Assembly: GCA_946478765.1 (NCBI GenBank)
Contig: CAMLDH010000015.1
Location: 1-25,770 of the forward strand
Reading direction: 5' to 3'
Length of the DNA stretch: 25,770 nt
Source: an uncultured Oxalobacteraceae bacterium
Lineage (GTDB): Bacteria; Pseudomonadota; Gammaproteobacteria; Burkholderiales; Burkholderiaceae
This document shows positions 17,089 to 23,370 of the stretch, piece after piece; position 1 is the stretch's first letter; every line of letters starts with the position of its first letter. A program made the translations under genes and the position numbers. A model generated the notes under the pieces. It was not told where the DNA came from, ran no database searches, and worked only from the letters and a program-made list of their open reading frames with translations.

Positions 17089-18534
17089 ATGACGATGCCC
17101 CAACCGACATCCCCCGACCAGAACGCTGCGCCCGTGCAGCAGCAAGCCCGCACCCAGGTCATCCCATTGCGCCCGCCAAGCCGCTGGCACGATCCCTTGA
17201 AACTGATCCAGACCGAGGCGCCGAGCGAATCCGGCCGCATCGTACTGTGGGCAGTCTCCATCCTGATCCTGGCGTTAATCGTTTGGGCCACTTTCGGCCA
17301 GCTCGACATCATCGCCAGCGCGGACGGCAAGCTCGCCCCACAAACCTTGCTGAAAATCGTACAGCCCGCCGAATCGGGCGTCGTCAAGCAACTGCTCGTC
17401 GACGAGGGCGACACCGTCAAGGCCGGTCAAGTGCTGGCCCGCCTCGACACGACGCTCGCGCATGCAGAGCAAGCCGGCGTCGCCAGCGATCTCGGCACCC
17501 AGCAACTGCAAGAGCGCCGCATCGAAGCGGAACTGGCCGACCAACCGATGCTGCCGAAAGCCGGCGACGATCCGCAACGCTATACGCACGTGCAAAGCCA
17601 GTACGGCGCGCACCGCAAAGCGTTCATGGACAGTCTCGACCAGGAAAAATCGATGTTGCTCAAGGCCGAGCATGAAAAGAAAAGCGCCGGCGAAATCCTC
17701 AGCAAGCTCGAACAAACGCTGCCGACCTACCGCAAGGCCGCCGACGCGTACGCCAAGCTGGAAAAGGAAGGCTTCTTCGGCGGCCTGGCGTCCGCCGACA
17801 AGCAGCGCGAAGCGATCGAGAAAACCAAAGACCTCGATGCCCAGCAATCGACTGTCGCCGCCTTGAACGCGACAATCGCCGCGCAGCAAAAGAAGATCAG
17901 CCAGATCCAAAGTACCTACAAGAGCGAATTGCAAAAGGAGTTGGCCGACATCCGCGCAAGAATCGCGCAGCTGCAGCCGAATCTCGACAAGACACAATAC
18001 AAGGAAGGTTTGATGGAATTGAAGGCGCCGCAGGATGGCGTGATCAAGGACCTGGCGACCACGACGGTTGGCGCGGTGGTGCAGCCGGGCACGGTGGTGC
18101 TGACGCTGGTGCCGAAGGGCGAGCAGCTGTATGCCGATGTGAATGTCAGGAATGAGGATGTGGGCTTTGTGCGGGTTGGGCAAACTGCGCAGATCAAGCT
18201 GGCCGCGTATCCATTCCAGAAATACGGCATGTTGACCGGCAAGGTTATCCACGTTAGTGCGGATGCGACGGAGCCGAACAGGACGAATGGCGGATCGAAC
18301 ATGGCGAATAACGCGAGTACGTCGGAGGGCAATAACCAAACGGTAAGCAGTGCGATCTACAAGGCGCGCATCCAGCTCGATCAGCAAATGTTGAGCGATC
18401 CGCAAAGTAGGAGGCTGGATCTGACGGCCGGGATGCAAATCGTTGCGGAGATCAATCAGGGCAAGCGGACAGTGCTGGAGTATTTATTGTCGCCGGTGCA
18501 AAAGGCGGCGTCGGAAGCTGGGCGAGAAAGATGA
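17089..18534 (+). CDS. Type I secretion membrane fusion protein, HlyD family
   Basis: The adaptor joins the ABC transporter to the outer-membrane TolC channel. From ATG 17089 it is 481 aa. It has a cytoplasmic N-terminal tail, one transmembrane helix (IVLWAVSILILALIVWATFG), then a lipoyl/barrel-sandwich half (ADGKLAPQTLLKIVQPAESG, DEGDTVKAGQVLARLD). A long charged coiled-coil hairpin follows up to about residue 300. The second lipoyl half and beta-barrel come last (LKAPQDGVIKDLATTTVGAVVQPG, IKLAAYPFQKYGMLTGKVIHVS), with the terminal GMQIVAEINQGKRTVLEYLLSPV typical of the family. A GTG at 17059 would add ten residues and would overlap nothing; neither start has a strong ribosome binding site. 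Codon use shifts from C-ending to G- and T-ending around 18000. No tolC gene is present here. Confidence 0.92.
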   Translation: MTMPQPTSPDQNAAPVQQQARTQVIPLRPPSRWHDPLKLIQTEAPSESGRIVLWAVSILILALIVWATFGQLDIIASADGKLAPQTLLKIVQPAESGVVKQLLVDEGDTVKAGQVLARLDTTLAHAEQAGVASDLGTQQLQERRIEAELADQPMLPKAGDDPQRYTHVQSQYGAHRKAFMDSLDQEKSMLLKAEHEKKSAGEILSKLEQTLPTYRKAADAYAKLEKEGFFGGLASADKQREAIEKTKDLDAQQSTVAALNATIAAQQKKISQIQSTYKSELQKELADIRARIAQLQPNLDKTQYKEGLMELKAPQDGVIKDLATTTVGAVVQPGTVVLTLVPKGEQLYADVNVRNEDVGFVRVGQTAQIKLAAYPFQKYGMLTGKVIHVSADATEPNRTNGGSNMANNASTSEGNNQTVSSAIYKARIQLDQQMLSDPQSRRLDLTAGMQIVAEINQGKRTVLEYLLSPVQKAASEAGRER

Positions 18535-18729
18535 GTCACTCAGAGAAAATAATTGCTATCTCAATTGTTGTCCCACAAAGCTAAATCGATGCCATACAAC
18601 AAAACAACGATTGTAATTCCCATGATTATGGCATTGTGTATTTATCAATCAATGAGCAGTCTTGAAGATCAGAACCAAATTGGTTAAGCGGCGTATGGGT
18701 GATTGTGCTTACGGATTTCGTCATATTCA
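18535..18729 (+). other. AT-rich gap at the start of the immunity-like array
   Basis: GC content drops abruptly after the hlyD-like stop. A 32-codon frame (18589-18687, ATG to TAA) encodes a hydrophobic start and a polar tail, like a cut-off signal peptide; it has no clear ribosome binding site and may be a remnant. I see no convincing promoter or terminator. Confidence 0.4.
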
Positions 18730-19464
18730 ATGAATCGCATTCTTATAATTTCTCCTGGAAATAACCTGTTTATAAAAGTCATTCAACTCGCACTTATCTC
18801 AGGAAGTGTTATGAGTTTCTCTGCCTGCAGTCAAAAAGCGCCAGCTGAAATGTATTGGTATGAGGAAGCAAAGCAAGACGATGGTTCAATCATCGTCGTT
18901 AAAAAAATTGAATCGGGTTCCGGCGCCAGCCGCAAGGAACCTGGCGCACAAAACTATGGTTATCGTCTACCCAGGGTTGAATTCACTGATCCAAAAACAG
19001 GTCACCGCATTCTGTGGAATCCCGCTCAATTACCTCACCTCCTCCCCTATGCGCTGCACATACATGAAGGAGTGCCATATGTATTCGCGACCTTTTATCT
19101 GCGTAGTTCATATCACGCGTTTGGTTGCCCGATTCCACCGTATATCGTGTTTCGTTGGGAGGGGGACAAGTGGAAGCGAATCCCGATGACCACGGTGCCG
19201 AAACAGTTTAAGCGCCGGAATTTGCTGGATGGTGCGGCAACGCAGATTGTCGAAGGACAGCAATGGAGATTCATTCAACAAGGTGACACTGTGAAGCCCG
19301 AATCCATTGAAGCGTACGTACGGTCAATCACAGGCCAAGCCGAAACAGGTCACCCACGTGACATATATGATCGGGAAATTCAGTATCGGGATATCGGCCC
19401 ATATGACGAATGCAACGAGCACAATAACCTATCAACAAAATTTGACAATTTGGAGATTAAATAA
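18730..19464 (+). CDS. Putative lipoprotein, divergent member of the immunity-like family
   Basis: From ATG 18730 this is a 244-aa protein with a lipoprotein-like signal ending in VMSFSAC (lipobox cysteine C33), so it is probably anchored in the envelope. A start at 18703 would add nine residues without purpose. I recognise no named family. However, it shares a linear pattern with the three 202-aa proteins downstream: a YEEAKQDDGSIIVV start like WDEEVQLSDGRVILV; EGVPYVFATFY like QGVVYVFGRPR; and YIVFRWEGDKWKRIPM like YLMVAFKWNGADFERIPF. The stop codon overlaps the ATG of the truncated lipase gene by one base (TAATG), which points to translational coupling of an immunity-effector pair. Function as an immunity protein is inferred. 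Confidence 0.65.
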   Translation: MNRILIISPGNNLFIKVIQLALISGSVMSFSACSQKAPAEMYWYEEAKQDDGSIIVVKKIESGSGASRKEPGAQNYGYRLPRVEFTDPKTGHRILWNPAQLPHLLPYALHIHEGVPYVFATFYLRSSYHAFGCPIPPYIVFRWEGDKWKRIPMTTVPKQFKRRNLLDGAATQIVEGQQWRFIQQGDTVKPESIEAYVRSITGQAETGHPRDIYDREIQYRDIGPYDECNEHNNLSTKFDNLEIK

Positions 19465-19709
19465 TGGCGACGACTCAAGAGCTAGCGGTTCTGGCAGTTT
19501 GCGCCTATGAATTTCGTCGACTCGACAAAAATAAAATGCGTACGCCAGAAGGCTGGGAGCGAGTCGCCAACGTAGTTGCCATGGGCGGAGATCCGTCTAA
19601 TCCGCCTGGGACCTTCGAAAACCTCACTTCTGGCTTTGAAGGTATCGCTTACCAGAAGGGTGGTGAGGTCGCTATGTCGTGGACTATTCAAAGGAAAAAA
19701 ATAATATGA
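19464..19709 (+). pseudogene. Truncated lipase-effector gene (N-terminal fragment)
   Basis: The 81-codon frame begins at the TAATG overlap with the lipoprotein gene. It reads ELAVLAVCAYEFRR, then PEGWERVANV and GFEGIAYQKGGEVAMSW, matching in order the opening of the intact effector at 23371 (YAALSAYIYNDQR, PTEWQDIENLGF, GAYINAAGEIVIAYKGT). It stops just where the YKGT motif of the lipase domain would begin, so the catalytic part and RTX repeats are lost. It could be translated but is probably a dead remnant. Confidence 0.7.
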
Positions 19710-19746
19710 CGAAGACTCGTTTGACTTTAACAACGTGGAGACACCA

Positions 19747-20220
19747 ATGAAACTTGAAGCTGGGAAGTGGCTCAAGTGGCTTTATTGTTTGACGTTAGGG
19801 GCATCAATTTTCCCGTCCGGATTTTTTGGCGCCTCGGGATGGACAGCCCTTGCAACAGGTGGTGGTTGGATGCGCGGTGGATTGCTCTTTGTGTTTGTAT
19901 GGTTTGCGGTCTTTGGTTATCGTATTTTCCTGGTTTTACGATATCAAAGTACGCTTGACGCTTTTGTCACGGGGAGACTTGTCAAATTTCTCCGAGTGCT
20001 GGGGTTGATTTTAATGACGGTTGGGTTATTGGGATCAATGACAATCCTCTTCTTGAAACCGCTTGCCTTGGGAATTTTCGGCCAACCTGGCGAGAGCGGC
20101 GTCGCCTTTTTTGTGACGGGAATCTTTCTCTATTTCATTTCAAGCGTAAGTCTTTCTGGTGTGATGCTATTTGAAGCCAGTCGGTTAATTGGTTTTGAAG
20201 AGTCGCTTCGACAAGCATAG
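19747..20220 (+). CDS. Small polytopic membrane protein of unknown function
   Basis: This 157-aa protein has about four hydrophobic segments (WLKWLYCLTLGASIF, LLFVFVWFAVFGYRIFLVL, VLGLILMTVGLLGSMTILF and VAFFVTGIFLYFISSVSLSGVML) and should be an inner-membrane protein. A GGAG (19737-19740) lies six bases before ATG 19747, which decides the start. No family is recognised. The 3' end of this gene (20132-20220) is repeated at 21747-21835, and in shorter form at 22665-22714, so it belongs to the duplicated unit. The next gene starts 28 bp after its stop. It may be an accessory immunity or membrane factor, but this is not shown. Confidence 0.6.
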   Translation: MKLEAGKWLKWLYCLTLGASIFPSGFFGASGWTALATGGGWMRGGLLFVFVWFAVFGYRIFLVLRYQSTLDAFVTGRLVKFLRVLGLILMTVGLLGSMTILFLKPLALGIFGQPGESGVAFFVTGIFLYFISSVSLSGVMLFEASRLIGFEESLRQA

Positions 20221-20402
20221 TCGTTCAACTATTTTGAGAGATATTGATGTGAAGACACGACGTAAATATTTGCTACCAATCGCGTTACTAATTTTATTGA
20301 TCGGGACGTGGCTGAGTTGGAAATGGTACGACAGCCGCTATCCGACTTGGGATGAGGAGGTACAACTATCCGATGGCCGCGTCATCCTGGTTACACAGAA
20401 GC
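20132..20402 (+). repeat. Duplicated segment, copy 1
   Basis: It covers the 3' tail of the membrane-protein gene and the 5' third of the first 202-aa gene. It is nearly identical to 21747-22017 and from 20171 on also to 22665-22896. Similarity continues more weakly to about 20510. Confidence 0.85.
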
Positions 20403-20857
20403 ACAAGTATTTCGATAACTACGGGACCGATCAGTCCTGGGTCACATTTTCTCTGCCGGAGATGGGTGGCAAGCAGACATGGCATTCCTACCTGAAGCCA
20501 ATGCATCTCGACGTCTACCAAGGAGTTGTGTATGTTTTTGGCAGACCTCGCGGGCCGAAGCAGGTCGCTTTCTATCAGTATCCGAAGTATTTGATGGTGG
20601 CATTCAAATGGAATGGAGCTGATTTTGAGCGCATACCGTTCGCTAACTTGCCAGATGTTATACGGCAAGAGGAGAACTTGTTCTCATGTGTTCCGCAGAT
20701 TCGCCGCGGGTTGATTTCGTTAGCGGTGAAAAATCGCGACTGGTGTCCACCTTCAAGTGACAAAGGACAGCTTACAAAAAAAATTAATCTTGAGGCGTAC
20801 CAAGAATTAGCCACTGCATACGCGCGGCTCGATGGTGGTTCTGTCATCTCCGAATAA
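20249..20857 (+). CDS. Membrane-anchored immunity-like protein, copy 1
   Basis: From GTG 20249 this is a 202-aa protein with a basic N terminus and one hydrophobic segment (YLLPIALLILLIGTWLSW), predicted to be anchored in the inner membrane with the rest in the periplasm. Two cysteines shared by all three copies (ENLFSC and DWCPP) could form a disulfide there. The open frame extends to 20189, but that would overlap the previous gene, and all three copies share the GTG preceded by GAGAGAT. I recognise no named family. Position directly upstream of a broken effector start (20876), and the same in copies 2 and 3, suggests an immunity protein against a lipase effector. A chaperone or export-accessory role is the main alternative. 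Confidence 0.7.
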   Translation: MKTRRKYLLPIALLILLIGTWLSWKWYDSRYPTWDEEVQLSDGRVILVTQKHKYFDNYGTDQSWVTFSLPEMGGKQTWHSYLKPMHLDVYQGVVYVFGRPRGPKQVAFYQYPKYLMVAFKWNGADFERIPFANLPDVIRQEENLFSCVPQIRRGLISLAVKNRDWCPPSSDKGQLTKKINLEAYQELATAYARLDGGSVISE

Positions 20858-20875
20858 CGCAGAAAGAAATAGAGC

Positions 20876-21047
20876 ATGCCAACTAAATTGGAATACGCAG
20901 CATTATCTGCTTTCATATAGAACGATCAGCGCAGAGGTGGCGGTGAAGGTGTTACTAATCGTCTCGAGCCTCCAGCCGGCTGGCAATCTTTGAGCCACCT
21001 TGGTTTCGCCGCTGGCACCTATCTCAACACAAACCCCCTTCAGCTTT
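20876..21047 (+). pseudogene. Broken lipase-effector N terminus
   Basis: ATG 20876 opens PTKLEYAALSAFI, then a TAG at 20918 replaces the tyrosine of the intact YIYNDQR. The frame goes on with NDQRRGGGEG, PPAGWQSLSHLGF and TYLNTNP, close to the effector at 23371. One extra C in the C-run near 21036 then shifts the frame and homology ends at about 21047. It begins 18 bp after immunity-like copy 1. Confidence 0.8.
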
Positions 21048-21071
21048 TTCTATATTTAAATCTATTTAATA

Positions 21072-21352
21072 TGACTATTACTAATCAACAAGTGCGCGAA
21101 GCATTTTTCAGCGCTGCCCGCGCAGGTGCAATATTCAGCGCTGTTTATCTGGTTGCTGACATGAGTGCAGCATTTCTGGTTACCGGCGACGGCCATGCCT
21201 CTGCTTTTACTTACCTAATGATCTCCTTGGGAGAGTTTCCCATACGATTGTTAGGGCTCTCTCCTCAAGGCGTAGCGTTCCCCGTATCACTTTTTTGGGG
21301 CCCCGTATTCGGTCTCGGTTTTTTTGTTTACAAAATATTTAGGGCAACGTGA
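21072..21352 (+). CDS. Small membrane protein inserted in the broken effector
   Basis: The 93-codon frame from ATG 21072 encodes a protein with two or three hydrophobic segments (AGAIFSAVYLVADMSAAFLV, then GVAFPVSLFWGPVFGLGFFVYKIF). No good ribosome binding site is seen and no family is recognised. It occupies the place where effector residues of about 56-125 should be, between two effector fragments. It could be a small immunity or accessory gene carried in by recombination, or the remnant of a larger gene. Confidence 0.45.
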
Positions 21353-21367
21353 AATATCGAATTTTAT

Positions 21368-21835
21368 ATGGCTATACGTGACGCAAATCCGAGCGCCACC
21401 ATCAGTTTTACTGGGCATTCACTCGGTGGTGGTTTGGCTTCACTGATGGCTGTGTATTTCAATAAATCGGCGACGACTTTTGATCCCGCGCCATTTATGT
21501 TGAGTGCGCTGAATCAAGCGACTTTGGGCTATTATCAGATCGCGCTGACAGCGCAAGGTTTATCAGATCCCGAATTTTCCGCGTACACACCGAATCCGAT
21601 TGCGCTATATCAGGCACGTCAATCGCAAGTTGAGGCGCACACAATAGAAGGTGAGATTTTAATTTTCCGTGGTGGACGGGGAGGCACGATTGTTGATCCG
21701 GTACGAGATCATCTCTATCACACAGCAGGGAACACATCTCCAGTCAATTTCATTTCAAGCGTAAGTCTTCCTGGTGTGATGCTATTTGAAGCCAGTCGGT
21801 TAATTGGTTTTGAAGAGTCGCTTCGACAAGCATAG
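21368..21835 (+). pseudogene. Chimeric fragment: effector lipase domain fused to membrane-protein tail
   Basis: The 155-codon frame starts inside an effector lipase domain: SATISFTGHSLGGGLASLM matches SASISFTGHSLGGGLASNM of the intact gene, including the GxSxG nucleophile motif. It continues with effector-like sequence (ALTAQGLSDPEFSAYTPNP, VEAHTIEGEIL) that differs from the intact allele. At 21747 it joins in frame the last 29 codons of the membrane-protein gene (FISSVSLPGVMLFEASRLIG). The join marks the breakpoint of the duplication. A working lipase is unlikely, because the oxyanion-side YKGT part is missing. Confidence 0.75.
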
Positions 21836-22112
21836 TCGTTCAACTATTTTGAGAGATATAAACGTGAATACACGACGTAAATATTTGTTACCAATCGCGT
21901 TACTAATTTTGTTGACCGGCACGTGGCTGAGTTGGAAATGGTACGACAGCCGCTATCCGACGTGGGACGAGGAGGTACAACTATCCGATGGTCGAGTCAT
22001 CGTTGTTACGCAGAAGCACGAGCACTACGATAACTACGGCACCAATCAAAGTTGGGTGACCTTCGCATTGCCTGAAATGGGAGGTGCGCAGACTTGGCAT
22101 TCATATCTGATA
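21747..22112 (+). repeat. Duplicated segment, copy 2
   Basis: The left part matches copy 1 (offset 1615 bp). From 21786 to about 22112 it is nearly identical to copy 3 (offset 879 bp), with only a few base changes. Beyond that point the two immunity-like genes diverge sharply. Confidence 0.85.
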
Positions 22113-22472
22113 CCGCAACGGATCGACGTCTTTCAAGGAAAAGTATATGTCTTCGGATACCCACGAGGAGACAGGCAATACCAGCACTATAACTACCCAA
22201 AGTATTACATGGTTGCATTTAGTTGGAATGGCACTGAATTTCAAAGAATTCCATTTTTGCAAGTACCAGAAAAATTGCGACAGGAAGAAAATATTTATTC
22301 ATGTATTCCCCCAGAGCCGAGAAAGTATTTGACCGTTTCAAAAAAGAACGAACACTGGTGTCCGGCAGTTGGTGACAAAAAGCAATTTGGCAGGAAGATT
22401 GATCTTCCAGAGTACGTTGATGCGGCAATACGTTATTCGCGACGTGATGGCGGAAAGCCGAAATCAGATTGA
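21864..22472 (+). CDS. Membrane-anchored immunity-like protein, copy 2
   Basis: This is the second 202-aa paralogue, starting at GTG 21864. The N-terminal 80 residues or so (anchor, WKWYDSRYPTWDEEVQLSDG, NQSWVTFALPEMGG) are virtually identical to copy 3 and close to copy 1. The C-terminal half differs: it has FGYPRGDRQYQHYNYP and ENIYSCIPPEPRKYL, followed by the shared HWCP cysteine. A broken effector start follows at 22600. The pattern of constant anchor and variable periplasmic part is what a set of immunity proteins matched to different effector alleles would show; this is inference. Confidence 0.7.
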   Translation: MNTRRKYLLPIALLILLTGTWLSWKWYDSRYPTWDEEVQLSDGRVIVVTQKHEHYDNYGTNQSWVTFALPEMGGAQTWHSYLIPQRIDVFQGKVYVFGYPRGDRQYQHYNYPKYYMVAFSWNGTEFQRIPFLQVPEKLRQEENIYSCIPPEPRKYLTVSKKNEHWCPAVGDKKQFGRKIDLPEYVDAAIRYSRRDGGKPKSD

Positions 22473-22503
22473 TTAACTGACGTTACGCTGACCACGGGGT
22501 GCA

Positions 22504-22521
22504 ACCACTATATGTAGTGGT
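22504..22521 (+). terminator. Hairpin after immunity-like copy 2
   Basis: A perfect 7-bp inverted repeat (22504-22510 with 22515-22521, 4-nt loop) lies 31 bp after the stop. No T-run follows directly, so it may only attenuate or protect the transcript. Confidence 0.35.
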
Positions 22522-22599
22522 CAAACACGCAAATGGCTATTTACTATATTTGGCGGTGCTGCATAAGGTCCGTGATTAAGAAATATAAAAGGAATTTTT

Positions 22600-22668
22600 G
22601 TGCCAACTAAACTTGAATACGCCGCGCTTTCAGCTTTTGTCTATAACGATCAACGTAGTAGAAGTTGA
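22600..22668 (+). pseudogene. Very short effector N-terminal remnant
   Basis: GTG 22600, preceded by AAAAGGAA, opens PTKLEYAALSAFVYNDQR, the start of the lipase effector. After 22 codons it runs into the left end of duplicated segment copy 3 (22665) and stops at TGA 22666. It shows directly that recombination joined an effector 5' end to the tail of the membrane-protein gene. Confidence 0.8.
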
Positions 22669-22991
22669 AGCCAGTCGGTTAATTGGTTTTGAAGAGTCGC
22701 TTCGACAAGCATAGTCGTTCAACTATTTTGAGAGATATAAACGTGAATACACGACGTAAATATTTGTTACCAATCGCGTTACTAATTTTGTTGACCGGCA
22801 CGTGGCTGAGTTGGAAATGGTACGACAGCCGCTATCCGACGTGGGACGAGGAGGTACAACTATCCGATGGTCGAGTCATCGTTGTTACGCAGAAGCACGA
22901 GCACTACGATAACTACGGCACCAATCAAAGTTGGGTGACCTTCGCATTACCTGAAATGGGAGGTGTGCAGACTTGGCATTCATATCTCATG
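22665..22991 (+). repeat. Duplicated segment, copy 3
   Basis: It begins with the last 50 bp of the membrane-protein gene (TTGAAGCCAG onward, matching 20171 and 21786). It runs nearly identical to copy 2 through the 5' half of the third 202-aa gene. Confidence 0.85.
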
Positions 22992-23351
22992 CCGCAACGG
23001 GTGGATGTGTATGAAGGCACGGTCTACGTATTTGGTGCGCCACGCGGCATCAAGCAGTACGAGCACTATCGAATGCCAAAGTCCTATCTTGTTGCGTTTC
23101 GGTGGAGTGGTAATGATTTCGTCCGTATACCTTTTCTCGATGTTCCGATCGCGCTACGTCAGCAGGAAAGCGTTTATCCATGTGTGCCTCAACCGAAAAA
23201 ATCAATATTAACCTTAACGGACAAAGTTTCGCGGTGGTGTCCAGAGCGTGGCGATAGATGGAAATTCAATAAGCAAATTAACTTGCACGACTACCAAGAA
23301 TTATCACTTTTCTATGCTGGTCTTGCAAACGCAAAACCGATCAGCGATTAA
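22743..23351 (+). CDS. Membrane-anchored immunity-like protein, copy 3, next to the intact effector
   Basis: This is the third 202-aa paralogue, from GTG 22743. The anchor and first half are virtually identical to copy 2. The second half is its own: VDVYEGTVYVFGAPRGIKQYEHYRMP, then ESVYPCVPQPKKS and RWCPERGD, with the two shared cysteines kept. It ends 19 bp before the ATG of the intact RTX lipase, so it is the best candidate for the cognate partner of that effector. It should sit in the inner membrane facing the periplasm. Function is inferred from gene order only. Confidence 0.72.
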   Translation: MNTRRKYLLPIALLILLTGTWLSWKWYDSRYPTWDEEVQLSDGRVIVVTQKHEHYDNYGTNQSWVTFALPEMGGVQTWHSYLMPQRVDVYEGTVYVFGAPRGIKQYEHYRMPKSYLVAFRWSGNDFVRIPFLDVPIALRQQESVYPCVPQPKKSILTLTDKVSRWCPERGDRWKFNKQINLHDYQELSLFYAGLANAKPISD

Positions 23352-23370
23352 GCATTCTTCAGAAAATATT

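Noticed and set aside
17275..18438. A 387-codon minus-strand frame
   Set aside because: Antisense to the well-supported hlyD-like gene and without any recognisable motif.
18589..18687. A 32-codon frame with a hydrophobic start
   Set aside because: Could be a cut-off signal peptide, but no ribosome binding site or homology is visible, so it is not called as a gene.
20132..22991. Possible CRISPR or short tandem array because of the repeats
   Set aside because: The repeats are three long (about 230-370 bp) coding segments at unequal spacing; they are gene duplications, not short repeats with spacers.
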